Assembly (NCBI GenBank): GCA_001466705.2
Contig: LATX02000185.1
Location: 248,001-312,000, forward strand
DNA length: 64,000 nt
From: Moniliophthora roreri
Lineage: Eukaryota; Basidiomycota; Agaricomycetes; Agaricales; Marasmiaceae
Reading direction: 5' to 3'
The translations under genes were made by a program, and so were the position numbers. The notes beneath the pieces were generated by a model that was not told where the DNA came from, did no database searches, and saw nothing but the letters and a program-made list of their open reading frames with translations. Below are positions 1-12,442 of this stretch, piece after piece; the first letter of the stretch is position 1; each line of letters opens with the position of its first letter.

Positions 1-3000
1 ACTATACTGATGCATGTCAGCTGCCCTCTTAGTAGACTGATACAATGTTCCTCCTATCAGAAAACATGCCTCTTGCATTAAAAACTAAGCTCTTTCTAGC
101 TTTTATTTAGATCTCTGGTTTGGAATACAATCTCAGGTCTCAACTAGCCTGCACCTCTTGCACAACTAAATAAACTAGGGCCTGAAGTGGTTGAAGAATA
201 CTGATTGCCAGTAGCTCTTCTACCTGAGCAACAACCTCATACACTCTGGTAATTGGTGGGCAGTATCTCTTCTGCCTTCCACCTACAAAACACATTCCCT
301 TATATACTCTACAACATAAATAATCTAATATATCTGTCACACATACAAATAAAACTGAGTTAGGTGCTAAATATTATATAAATTGAGCTGTGTTTGGTAA
401 TTTCTCTGTCACAGTGTCCAATTTTAGTCAGGCTTTGTAGCTATAAACTCTTTTATTCTTTTTCTATGATGATTACACAGTCTCCTGACACTGATTGTTT
501 GCAATTTTCTCTGTCAAACAGCTCTCCTTCTGACTCTGTTTGCAAATATTATACTTCCATGCCACTCCACATGATTCCTTCCTTCTCTGTCTTCTATCAT
601 CTGCTCTGTGGATGTGTTAATACACCAATTTTATAAACCTTTCAAATTCTACACATATGAGCGTCATTTGGATGTATTTAACAGTTGAAATGATCAGAAA
701 CATGGAAATAAAAGGACTGATATGAGCTCAAGTAGTCAGTCAAAACCTATATATGCTTGATGGCACAAAGTTATAAGTTAATTATACTTATAGTATGCCC
801 CACATGGGTACCAAGTTGCTTATAGACTCTCAATATTGTGCATTGAGCCTTCCAAAACCTGTAGAAACCTTTATACAGTGTGTTCAAGAGAGACACATTG
901 GTAGTCAAACATATATATGGTATATCAAGGGGATATTTTACTTTTAAACAACTTTCATTTACTCTCAGAGAGCTCCTTCAAGCTCAGGATGATAGCTATG
1001 ATATACCAAGAGAAAAGATACAACGATATCCAAAATCAGATATATAATGGAGTACTAGCTCAAGTATATGATCACTCTGCATTCCGAGATGGTGATGCAA
1101 TGATCCTCTAAAGAGAGGAGGAAAGCAATAAGACAGAAATCAGATAGAAAGGATAGATGAAACAAGAAACATGAGAGATAAGAATCAGTCAGTCAGATAG
1201 GACAGACAGAACCAGGAAATACTCAATGACTTCTATGGAAGTTGAGAGTATGTCTGGCTATTGAAAAATGGGATAAGGAACTCCTATGCCACAGCAACGG
1301 ATTCCAAACCTAGATACCTATAAACTGCACAGAGGGCCTAGCTCAAATCATGCTTCCGATACCTGAGATTGTATTGTTGGTGACCCACATACCTATATAT
1401 AGTATGGGATTACTATTGTGACAAGGGACTGAACCCATATATGTTTATTTTGTGATTTTTCCTGTGACCAAGTACAATATATACCTATTATTATAATTTT
1501 ATTGTAGATATTTGTTTCCAGCAGTATATAAGGACAGCTATTTTGTAGGTGGGAGCAAGAGGAATCTGCTCCACCACTATGCAATATTTGTATGTGGCTA
1601 TTGTTTGTGTAGAGAAATCACATTCAATCAGATTTTCCTCCTCACATCAGGCCCTAGGGACTCAGAGTAGACCTAGTTGAGATATAAGACTATAAACCAA
1701 ACTTGATAGTGATGGCAAAGTCAGATATTTGTTCTGTGCTTTAGCAAATAGTCATTTTCAAGTCAAGAGAAGACTTTGTATCAGAAAGTTTTGGTGGCTT
1801 TCTGGAGGCAGCTAGTGTTTTGCTAGTGTCAACACATCTTAGAGAGGGCTCAGGCTACCAGAGTAGAAGTTTTCTGGCTTAAGTGTGTTACAGATCACAA
1901 CCAAGAGGGTTGTATCCAGTACAAGAGGTACTGTAGTCTTTGATTACTTGGGTTATCACTTTAAAGTAGTCTTACCATTGCCTCAGCACAATTAGCTGTT
2001 ATATTTAGGCTTGATTGAGAGAGTAGAAACCAGAAAACACACAATAAAAACAATTTATTAAACAAATATATCCTCATAGTCTCTACATCAATAAATGAAT
2101 ACACGCTTATTTGGATCACAAACATCAAATAGAGTCTAAGTGTGGTAACTCTGATTATGCCTAACCACACTCTGCACATCACCACACACACACATAGACA
2201 ATAGTAGAGCAGGATCTGATCAACAGATCAGCTCTTTGTGTAGCACATTCAAGTGGTATTAGTGTAATATGCCTCCACTCTCATGTTTAAAGTGTATGTG
2301 TAAGCTCAGCTGTGCTGGTTTCTTGTCATACAGCTTTGTCTTCTGTTTTTCCATGATACAGGCACCTTTCTGGTAACCAATCATCTATTTCATTCCTCTA
2401 ATTTGATATTGGTGTCTTGGGTATCCCTCACTGATAATTTGTCATTCTCTGTTTCATATCCATTTCTTGATAATATTCTCATTAATGTATCATCAAAGGC
2501 TTTTATTCTTCCTTCTTGTTGGGTGTGGATTGAAAATATTATTAAAAGTGAAAATATTCCCTCCAGTATGCTTTCAATAGAGAAGTATGATGTAGTGTGG
2601 TTCCCTATAGTTTTTGAATGCTCCTCTGTGTTCAGATTTGCTGTTTATTTTCATACTAGCAGTGGTCAGGTACCCCTGTATGGCCTACTGTCAACCATCA
2701 CTCTGCTAATATTTTGTATCTTTCTCTACTCGCTTTGACTAGCTGCTTAGGGCTCACACTAGTCCTCAATTCCCATTTATATTTTATTTTCAACAATAAA
2801 AGTGCAAAATATTCTCTATTTGTGTGTGAATTAATAAGTAAAAGTTATGCATATCAACAGGAGCACAGTATACCACTTTACATGGCTGTTTGTACCTGCT
2901 GTGGTATGAACTATGGACCTCTGGAGACCTAGGAGTAAGCATGGGCCAGTGTTACTTCACAGAAGGGGAGTGCTACTGCTAATCTAGACAGGCATGTATC

Positions 3001-5785
3001 TGATAATCATTACTCATCAACTATACACTGTCACTATCCACATCTTATATAGCATCCAGATTGCTCTGGCCAGCTTCCCACCTGCAGTCTCCAACCCAGG
3101 ACCCACTATTGAGCTCTGTGCAGTCAGGAATATGGTTGTGAGTGTCTTTGATGGGAGAGACAACAATGCTGATGAAGCATCTTAGGACGTGCCAATCTCT
3201 ACAGAAACAGTGCCCAGTGAATCTTTTGCTAACAGGTTGTTTTTGCATGAATGTGATGCTTGTGGTGAGGTGTTTACAAGGGATGAATTGATGACAGATT
3301 CAACCTGGGCTGCCAGTATCATTATGAGGGCAGTTGAATGTTCTGAAGGCAACTCCATGAGTGAGCTGAATCTGGAAAGCATCTCATCTTGTTGCCTGTG
3401 AGTGGTACAGGTTAACAGACTGCAGACAATGATTGCAGGAGGCAGTGTCAGCAGTGAAGAGGCAGAAACTCTATCTTTTATGAAGAACTACTACACACTA
3501 TCTTCACTCTAAAATGCACTCTAAAAGAGCTTCTGCAACTAAGAGCTGCTACTAAACCCACTCACAACACACACAACACACACCAAAAACCCACAATAGA
3601 GGCTTCTAAGAGTAATAAAGCACTGTATATGTCTACTAGGAGACTGAGCCTATCTCAAGTGCAATTCAGGGTGAAAAGGGGACAGAACCCTTTGAATTTC
3701 AATTGACCAGCTTAAGTTGATGTAAGAGTGTAGAGTTTAAAGACTCTAGTTAGGACTACTTAAGTGTTACACTCAAGAGTCATGAAGTATAGGTTTTTAA
3801 AAGAGTGGTTTATTAGTTGGTTATAAAAGAATGTATACAGTGAGGCAAGATATATAGGAATCTCAGCTCTACTAGAAGTGACTGACTGGCAAGTGCATGG
3901 AGACTTGGTCTAAGAAGCTGCATGGAGGTCTAAATCAATGCTGTGCAAGGCTATAATGTGCAAGTACCAGTTGGTGCTTGAGCCTGCATCTATAAGTACA
4001 GCTCTTTATATACAAAATGATAATTGGAAATAACAAAATAAAAGATAAAATCTAGTTCAGAGTATAAATCATATGTGTTTGTGCATAAAAGTCCAATTCT
4101 GTGTAGCAATTATGTTACAATTTTCTTACTTCATTACAAACTCTGTACTATCATCCATGCTTCTTCCTGCTTACAAACACATTCACCTTCCTAGTTCCCA
4201 TTTCCAAATCCTTGTTATGTCATACTCATTCTCTCTTATTCTTTTAAGTTCTATAATTATTCATCCTGTTCTTTCTTATTCTACTATGTTCTACAGTTAC
4301 TAATACTTTATATATTCTTCTACATTCCATAATGTTCTATTTACATTGTTGTACTTGTATATAAGTAGATAGAACTATGGTCAAGACTCTTCAGCTTGAC
4401 CTAGTTAAATCAACTTGTGTTTAGCAACATCTTGACAGACCTCTGAACCTCAGTAGCCACTGAGCAAACTTGAACTTGAACCTTTAAACTCTAGACTACT
4501 AAAGGACTTGTAGTTGAGATTTGACGTTGCTGTGCAAGTAATGTAACAAATTAGCCATGTTGGGTATGTTTGGTAACCAAATGGTTGATTTATTGGGTTT
4601 TGGACCCTGTGCAGAGTGTTGCTGGGTCAAACAATCCTTCTGCATAGCTACTTCCATGTGGCCACTGGTTCTAGACTGGCTTTATACATGAGTATATTTC
4701 CCTTTCTGCTAGTTTACTTCCACATAGCCACTTTCTACCATCAGATTGGTGGATGTCATGATCTAGACATCTGTTGTATTCAATCTCCTTCTGTCCTGTG
4801 TACAATCTTATGAGTCATTATCAATTTCCTGCATACTTGTTGCCCATCAATCATCTCACGTACACCTGGATAGGCTGTTGTATCCACCTGAGAGTGTCTT
4901 TGAAGCTCTGTGTAGAAACAAGTTCCAACCATGTACTATAGTTCTGATAGTAATAATGAAGCATTAAGTCTATTGACATATTATCATGCAATGTGATTGC
5001 AAAGCAAACAATCTAGTGCACTTAGACTGTGGATCCTGCTGATATCTATTCCTTTGTATTCAGAATTAGTAGTCTCTGGCCCATTTTATTGACCAAGGAC
5101 CCTCACTGCAATGCTTCACTGTAATGTAGAGGGCTAGTATAGTCTACTAACCTCATCTAAATTGTGTTACAGTGTCAATTATTAGACTTATTAGACTTGG
5201 CACTTAAGACTTAGACACTATATTAGAGCTTCTGGGTTATCAAGTCACATGAATATCACATGTAGTCTGGGCTCTTTTTCTAGTTTTTGACGTGAAAAGT
5301 GCACAGTTTTGTGTCCAGGCCAAAATTAGGCACATTAGCAGAGAGGTGAATTATGCACAGCACTGTCTCTCATAGTTGATGACAGTTGCTCCAAAGCTGT
5401 TACACTTTCACCCATGCTCAGGTGCTGAAATAGATGCTGAGGCAGTGAGCAGTAGGAGATTTGAGTGCACACATGTCGTCAAGAAACTGATACAGTATAC
5501 AGCAATCACTCAGGTGTGCAAGGTGGTTCTGCAATGAAGGAACAGAGAACAAGTTGTATATTATTTACATTCATAACAAGTTGCTTTTGAGGCTTCCCAT
5601 TCAAATTCATACTCAACTGCACCCTATGGGTGCAGGCTTGATATCCCAAGTGTATGCAGCATGTCAAGATAGACTAAGAATGAGATATGCACCTTTCAGA
5701 GTTGAGAGTCCCTCAAATTATCTCCAAGCATAGATCATTTGCACACCCCCCATGAACAAGGCTTTGCAGAGGGTCCAGGACTGGA
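1..5785. repeat. AT-rich, CpG-depleted block without recognisable genes
   Basis: Reading this stretch line by line I find only about a dozen CpG dinucleotides (for example near 671, 1024, 1084, 2104, 3187, 4523, 5290), while TpG and CpA are common. The longest open frames are about 60-110 codons, unspliced-looking and unlike any family I know. Short CA-rich tracts lie near 2180 and 3560. CpG becomes ordinary from about 5790 onward. Strong CpG loss in fungi is known to follow cytosine methylation or RIP-like mutation of repeats, so I infer an old silenced transposon block. A TGTTGGG-type LTR-like start occurs near 4558, but no second copy was found, so I do not call an LTR element. Confidence 0.6.
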
Positions 5786-6391
5786 AGACACGCAACGAAA
5801 AGACTGACCACAACGAGGAATGACGCGTCAGGGATCGTGGGAATGCACTACCCCGTATATATGGCCGTGCCGGCCGTCCACGGTACGGCACTTTACGGTC
5901 TCCTTCACCCTCGACACCGTAACCGTACAAAGGTGCCAAAATTATTGCGACGGTACGGTACCCGTAACCGTAAAGCCGTTACCGTATCACCCATCTGTAC
6001 GGCGACGGTTCACAGCCCTAGTATCGCAGCTGACCGCGTCCACGTCGCCATATTCACTCGCGTGGAACGAGCAACTGGCTGAGTTACCTGAGATCCATTG
6101 TTGCACTCGAAGTGTGGCCTATTCATTCAGTTTGTTTCTCTCTTCATATGGCAGTATCTACTGACATCTTTCCCCTCTACCTTCAGATACGGAGCACCAC
6201 AGTGAAGTCCAAGAGTAAGTTAGCGCTTAGATGACGTGGCTTGCTCCCCGACCCGATGCACTAAACGTTCTGTCCTGTTCTGTCAAGGGTTTGCCGTGAC
6301 AAGCTGTAACATACGGTTAAACATGTGAAACCTCTCCTCAGTCTGCGATGGAATCGGGTCCCCTGGGACTGGAACCTAATTGCCTCTGGTG
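5627..6391. repeat. 765-bp direct repeat, copy 1 (left of the N)
   Basis: This segment starts with TGGGTGCAGGCTTGATATCC and ends with CCTCTGGTG just before the ambiguous base at 6392. It is almost identical to 6393-7156. I see two substitutions in the first 60 bp (AGACTAAGAATG against AGGCTAAGGATG) and one single-base indel near 5920. The first 160 bp still belong to the CpG-poor block, so the repeat spans the junction between that block and normal DNA. It contains no convincing gene; open frames of about 110 codons on both strands occur in both copies and look incidental. Confidence 0.95.
5875..6016. repeat. Cluster of TACGG / CCGTA motifs in both orientations
   Basis: Within about 140 bp the motif ACGGTA/TACGGT and close variants occur roughly ten times on both strands, including runs such as GACGGTACGGTACCCGTAAC. 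The cluster recurs in the second repeat copy (about 6641-6781), and a short related piece lies near 9684. Palindromic motif clusters like this are known near the ends of some DNA transposons, but no terminal inverted repeats, target-site duplication or transposase are seen, so the nature of the element is open. Confidence 0.5.
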
Positions 6392-6392
6392 N

Positions 6393-7156
6393 TGGGTGCA
6401 GGCTTGATATCCCAAGTGTATGCAGCATGTCAAGATAGGCTAAGGATGAGATATGCACCTTTCAGAGTTGAGAGTCCCTCAAATTATCTCCAAGCATAGA
6501 TCATTTGCACACCCCCCATGAACAAGGCTTTGCAGAGGGTCCAGGACTGGAAGACACGCAACGAAAAGACTGACCACAACGAGGAATGACGCGTCAGGGA
6601 TCGTGGGAATGCACTACCCCGTATATATGGCCGTGCCGGCCGTCCACGGTACGGCACTTTACGGTCTCCTTCACCCTCGACACCGTACCGTACAAAGGTG
6701 CCAAAATTATTGCGACGGTACGGTACCCGTAACCGTAAAGCCGTTACCGTATCACCCATCTGTACGGCGACGGTTCACAGCCCTAGTATCGCAGCTGACC
6801 GCGTCCACGTCGCCATATTCACTCGCGTGGAACGAGCAACTGGCTGAGTTACCTGAGATCCATTGTTGCACTCGAAGTGTGGCCTATTCATTCAGTTTGT
6901 TTCTCTCTTCATATGGCAGTATCTACTGACATCTTTCCCCTCTACCTTCAGATACGGAGCACCACAGTGAAGTCCAAGAGTAAGTTAGCGCTTAGATGAC
7001 GTGGCTTGCTCCCCGACCCGATGCACTAAACGTTCTGTCCTGTTCTGTCAAGGGTTTGCCGTGACAAGCTGTAACATACGGTTAAACATGTGAAACCTCT
7101 CCTCAGTCTGCGATGGAATCGGGTCCCCTGGGACTGGAACCTAATTGCCTCTGGTG
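6393..7156. repeat. 764-bp direct repeat, copy 2 (right of the N)
   Basis: Second copy of the direct repeat at 5627-6391, about 99.6 percent identical by eye, beginning directly after the N at 6392. Past 7156 the sequence continues uniquely with CTCCACATCTCC, whereas copy 1 stops at the N. That geometry is what an unmerged contig overlap would give, although a true tandem duplication is also possible. Confidence 0.95.
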
Positions 7157-7708
7157 CTCCACATCTCCAGCAAGGATTCGCGTACTTCTTAGTTATGGTT
7201 GCCTCTTAGGACTCTCTACCCGGATTCTCATAGCAAGCCAGGTTGTCCATGCTATCAAAGCGCTGTCGGACAGAGCTGTTAACGAACAGCCTGAGTATGT
7301 CTCCTGAAACCCGTTTGATCTACTCACACTGCCTTAGCCCTTACTATGCGAAGAGTTCCCGTGGAGACCCTTGAAGATATCGGTTCAGCACGTAAAATCA
7401 GTACCGCATGTACGTGATTGCGCTTCCAAGAGTTGACATTTCGGTATCTCAAGTCCACACTTTAACCGCACTGGCCGTTGCATTAGCCATACAAACGCGG
7501 GCTCGCACTCCGGAGTCAAGCGAACAAATACTGATATATTCGGTAGGCATAAGTCTTGTCACACTATATTCCTTTGGCCCTTGCCTGTCAAAAACTGGGA
7601 CGACGAGCAGCGAAAGATCCCCATGACAAAGCTGGGCCTATATACATACTATGATGATATGCAAGGAAGCATCTCGCTTCTCCACATCCTGCTAGAGGTA
7701 AAATCGCT
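7157..7708. other. Unresolved stretch upstream of DUF6534 gene A, possible gene remnants
   Basis: Two open pieces on the plus strand (about 7113-7307 and 7408-7626) have protein-like composition with hydrophobic runs, and an intron-like boundary precedes the first of them (donor GTAAGT near 6980, acceptor CCTCAG near 7106). I could not join them into one protein or recognise a family. They may be remnants of a gene cut by the neighbouring repeat. The rest, up to the start codon at 7709, shows nothing else. Confidence 0.25.
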
Positions 7709-9068
7709 ATGAATGAAAGCCTTGGACTTTCTCACCAGTAAGCTCATCAAATTCGGATCTCTTTCCGCGTCGCTGATGATATTGCAAAATACATAGGGCA
7801 GGCCCCCTGGTACGATTCTGCTCAGTCGACCATTCGAATTATAAAGTCATATATCCTATTCAACGCAGCTCCTAGGATACCTATTCAACTGGGGACTCCA
7901 TGGCGTGCTTACAATCCAAGTTTGTTTGTGGTTGTCTTCCTAAAATAATAGCTTTACTAGCGTCGCTGACAAAAATTACCAAGACGTCTACTGGACAGCA
8001 TTTCCGACAGATATATTACGCGCGAAAGTGCTCGTATACGGCCTATACATCCTCGAAACAGTCCAAACGGCCTTTCTTACCTACGACGCTTTCCAGAATT
8101 TTGTTTTCGGTTTCATGGACCCCGTTTCTGTGGACCGTATACACAGCCTTTGGCTCAATGCATACGTGTTCGACGGATTAGGTTTGTCACTGGCGGCTTA
8201 CAGCATGACATTGGTGCCACTGATCCCTTATGCAATAGCTGCATTACTTGTTCAAATCTACTTTTCCCATCGTATTCATGTCCTTTTATCAAGAACTAAA
8301 CTGATACCTGGAATTATTGTCTCGGTAGGACTCGCCTCTTGCATAACACCAATGTCCTTACTAATTCTCTTCCAGTTATCCATCATTCAGTTTATCGGCT
8401 CCATTGGCGTAGGCGCCATCTTTAAAAGCATGCAATTCTTCTCTCGGGGCCCAGAGATCTCTCGCTCCCAAAAATACACCAATATTTTAGGCTTCGTGAG
8501 TATTGGCTTACTTCAAGCTAGTCTTCGATATTTGAACAGTCCTTACAGTCTTGGGTCATCGGGGCCGCAATCGCTGACATTCTCATCGCCGTAACGATGG
8601 TTTACGCTGTGAGTCGTGACCAAACTTTGTATTATTTTACACTACTAATTTGGCATCACGTAGCTCTCGCGGTACGACACCAGCTTTAGAGAGACTCGCA
8701 ATCTGCTAAAACGGCTCAACCGACTTACAATGGAAACGGGAAGCCTTACAGGTAATTGTAGTGACATGTTGGCCTTCGAGTGAACCTCAACACACTCCAC
8801 AGCAGTGACGGCTGTCGTCCAGCCTTTGTTATTTTTCGCCTACCCAGATCGAAATTATTGGGTTATGCCAGCTCTATTCGTCGCGAAGCTATATTCGAAT
8901 TCTCTGCTGGTGATCTTCAACAGTCGTGTTCGGATACATGGTGCGAGGGGCTCTAACGATACTCGCACAAGTGGAGGTGGCTGGAGGACGACCATTAGCG
9001 TCACTCCAATTCCGGATCAAGGCGAAATTATTCCTTTATCCGACTTGTCGCAGGGTCATCTCAAGTGA
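7709..9068 (+). CDS. DUF6534-type multi-pass membrane protein, paralogue A
   Basis: Membrane protein of about 304 residues, related to the Agaricomycete DUF6534 family; the biochemical role of that family is unknown. My nine-exon model is 7709-7737, 7797-7809, 7869-7923, 7984-8181, 8239-8324, 8376-8495, 8549-8608, 8664-8751, 8803-9068, all with GT-AG introns and matching phases. Family-like landmarks are LLGYLFNW and VLTIQVY near the N-terminus, YWTAFPTD, LTYDAFQNFVFGF, a run of hydrophobic segments, and the closing KLYSNSLLVIFNSR, followed by a polar tail without hydrophobic segments. The second exon is only 13 nt and recurs in paralogues B (23443-24882) and C (37845-39293). The F-box gene and EH1 lie downstream. 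The gene appears intact. Confidence 0.85.
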
Positions 9069-10115
9069 ACGATGGGTGCCGAGTACTTTGCCTTCAAGGC
9101 AGTGATAGTTTTGATTTATCGGTGTGTACCTTGGAAACGCGACGTCCTTCGCTTATACTCAGGTGCCGCAGACGAATACCTCAGGGACCAGGGCGAGCAA
9201 TTGTGTTGCAAATGAAATCCACAAAGCTTGGGCCCATTCCTTTCAAAAGAGACGCATCGCGAATGACTGACAATCAGACGGAGGAAGGAGGCTGTTCACG
9301 CTTTTCCACATGACTGTACATAGATATGAGTTTGTATGTTTCCTTCCGGGCTTGAGTGCTTGTATACTTCAATAGTAGAGTCTAAACACAGAGAAATTCA
9401 GCATGTTGGATGACTATGACTGCTTCAGTCGGAGAGGTACAATGAGCTCATGAGAGCGTTGAAAAGGAACCGATACTCACACATATCATGTTATCAGTGC
9501 TTCAAGCCCTGCTTGCTGTTGTGCTTGGATTAGGTAGGCATCTGGATCACTTCCTTAGATGCAGAGGGTATGATAACTTTGTTCTGTATTGAGCGGTTCA
9601 GCATATCACTATAGACGTAGTGGTGCGATGAGTAGGTAGAATTGCAACAGATGGGAAAAGAGATAACCAGAATCAATTTACTACGGTACGGTATCTTCAG
9701 TTGGGAGTTCACTTAGCTACTGTACGCTAGGTTTGGCATCTCTACGGACTGCCAGACTTGCGCAATGATTGTAGACTCCTGTTACCATTAGTAGTCCTTG
9801 ACATTGCCTGTAAATCATGCAGCTGAGACGAGTCCGAATCATCAATCTTCAGGGTTATCCGAATATATATAGTTGACGCACCAGTTTCTACTTCGTGACG
9901 CCCCGCTTCCTCCTTGTAGTCTGCACGAAGAAGTTCATGAGCGTTGACAAAAAAAAGGTTGAACGTGCTAAACTTGCAGAATAGTACAAAGGTCCAAGGC
10001 GACAGTAAAAGGCAACCTTTGGTAATCCAAGTTTGGAAGGTTACATCAAGTTCCCACGAGGCGCCTCTTTCCCCAACAGCTTTACTGACAAGTTGTCCCT
10101 TATTATCCTCCCCTC
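9069..10115. other. Intergenic, no gene seen
   Basis: No open frame with protein-like splicing was found. The stretch holds the 3' flank of DUF6534 gene A and the 5' flank of the F-box gene. A short ACGGTACGGTA piece near 9684 resembles the motif cluster at 5875-6016. Confidence 0.5.
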
Positions 10116-11505
10116 ATGAACCTACACTTCATCCAAGAATACTTTATACACTACTGGAGACAAATAAGCACTTATTATCTCTCACCATCCCCTGCGCTCG
10201 CCCCTCATCTTCCGTTCGAAATCGTTGAACAGATCGTCATTCATCTTCTCACTTTGTGCGGTCGAGATGGTACCCCAAACCACAGAAATCCCAACCTCAT
10301 ATCTTGCTCCCTAGTCTCCCGTGCTTGGGTCGGACCTGTCAGGAAACACATGTGGTCTGATCGCAACTCATGGTTCCACGTTCCCTCTACCAATGGATCC
10401 CTCCAACAACTACAAAAGCTCCTCAGTTCACCATTTTGCACCTTGACTTTCGGTGCTATTTGGTTTGATCCCCGGGATTATCTCATACTCGAACTGGTAC
10501 CTCAGGTGGTAGTCCGAGATGCCAAACATCTCAGGATAAGTCCCGCGTCTAATCACCGACACGTGTTATCGAACCGAGCTATGGACGTTCTGGGCGGAAT
10601 CCAAACAATCACATCAGTTGATTTGGTTGGTGTGCATCTCGAATCGGCTGCAAATTTCTTGGACTTCATTGGAAGATTTCCAGGAGTGAAGTCCTTGAGT
10701 TGCTCAAGGATACATTTGAATTCGAAGGAGACTTCGGATAAGGCCGTGGCGCTGGCTGTCAACGGCCTTGTTTTTGAGCGTCTTTGCTCGCTTGAGGTGG
10801 ATGTTGAGGCGTACTCGGATCTATTCCTCGGACGCGTTGAGTTCCCGCAACTTGTAGAACTGAAGCTACAAGATTACTACCGTCATGGGCAGGGGGAAGA
10901 TCAAAGTCGTGACGTAGATCGACTTAGACAGATTGGGAATATCCTAGCTCATGCTGGGAAGCACTTGGAGCGCCTCGTGCTCTGGTTTCCTAGTCGTACG
11001 GATCCTTGTAAGTCGTCTCTTTCACTCTACATAAGCATATACCAACTGTCCGAAAGGTCCGGAAATAGGCGAGTTCTTTAACCTACCAAAGATGACACCT
11101 TTGTTGAGAACTTTGGTGGTATGCGTTGGGAGAGAGAGTATAGACCTCATCCTTCCGATGCTTTCATTTAGCATGCCACACCCTCACCTTTCAGTACTCA
11201 GAATCCCCGCAATGCCATCTAATCAGAAGGCATTGGATGCAACTTTGGCGCGCGCTATCCCGAGATTACAATCTCTGCAATTTCCCAGCGTGCACAAGCT
11301 CACCTCCAAAGACGTGGGCAACTCACTGCTATTCGTAAACCTTGACGACGTAGTAAAAGGGGGTCATGCCTGGAGGAAGATGAAGCGGACCATAAATAAA
11401 CTCGAGAAGAATATGGCGTGGTGTAAGGAACGCGGGTGTCTCCACCCGACGTTTCTTGTAGGATATAACATCTCGGTGTCATCATGGATGCTTGGAAGCT
11501 ACTAG
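10116..11505 (+). CDS. F-box domain protein
   Basis: Two exons, 10116-11006 and 11057-11505, separated by a 50-bp intron (GTAAGT...AAAG, phase 1), give about 446 residues. Near the N-terminus LPFEIVEQIVIHLL, then SCSLVSRAWVGPVRKHMW, is the usual F-box signature of Agaricomycete families, followed by a leucine-rich body and a C-terminus with the MAWCKERGC motif. F-box proteins recruit substrates to SCF ubiquitin ligases through Skp1; the substrate cannot be read here. The start at 10116 is the first ATG of the frame but is not strongly supported, and a start closer to the F-box is possible. A broken paralogue sits at 14750-16167. Confidence 0.8.
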
Positions 11506-12442
11506 GGCTATGGCTTATTAAACGTTCATGACATCGCATGTGAGCTCAGAACTTTACCTCGCCCATCAACGAGAACAACAATGCATGCCTGAACCGATAA
11601 TTTGTGTACTAATTCGTGCTACGCCTAGTCAGAACGTAATAAAGTAAACTGCTATCATATCCTTTGGGCAATCATGCACTGATGAAGTAACAGATTTATC
11701 AAATCTACTAGCTGCCGAGCCCATTGAAACATGCGACCGACCATGAAAAGACTCGGAGTAACGTACTTTGAGCGGTTGGCAACCGCGCATTCATACACCA
11801 CCCAATCTACTGCACGGTAGAAATCTTCAACTGAAGGCAGCATATCCGCTGAAGCCTCCTCCATCGAGAGATTGAGACGATACAACAGCGAAATCTTGGG
11901 CAGCATCACCAGCCATGATGCATGATAGCCTGATACTGTAATTTCGCGTTATGGTAATCGTCCAAATAAATCTGGAAGTGGACAACGAAGGTCAGAAGTT
12001 TGCGTCCACACGATACAGGATTCGTTTACCAACCATGACGTCGTGTATCACTCCTGCTACCTCATCTCGACGACTGCCATCTATAATGTGGCTAGAACAT
12101 GAGGCTATTTCCCTGGCTAGATTCTCGATGCTGCCTTCCGTTGCTGGTTGAAATGTCGCTCACCTGTGTAACAGCAGCAGTAGAGTAACTTGCAACGAGG
12201 CGATTAGGCTAAGACTATCACGACACTCAGCCATGTAAATCGAAGTTCTCAATCTCCTACTGTCTTGACCACAAGCTAGGAGTTTTTCCAGAGAATTCGA
12301 GGGAGATCGGAGAAGGGGAGACCAAGAGGATACGCGCCAACAAGATACAATGCTGTAGTCATTTCTTCACGTATACAATATCGTTGAGCAAGAAGTATGA
12401 GCACTACAGGTTCAACTGCCATGGCTGTTGCTTAGACAACCT
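11506..12442. other. Intergenic, one weak open frame
   Basis: The minus strand carries an 84-codon open frame (11655-11909) without recognisable motifs. No splice pattern extends it. The region lies between the 3' ends of the F-box gene and EH1, so promoters are not expected. Confidence 0.4.

Noticed and set aside
4558..4620. Possible LTR start (TGTTGGG) in the CpG-poor block
   Set aside because: No second LTR copy, primer-binding site or polyprotein was found.
7113..7626. Extra exons upstream of DUF6534 gene A
   Set aside because: They do not join in frame with gene A, whose own start, microexon and introns are complete from 7709.
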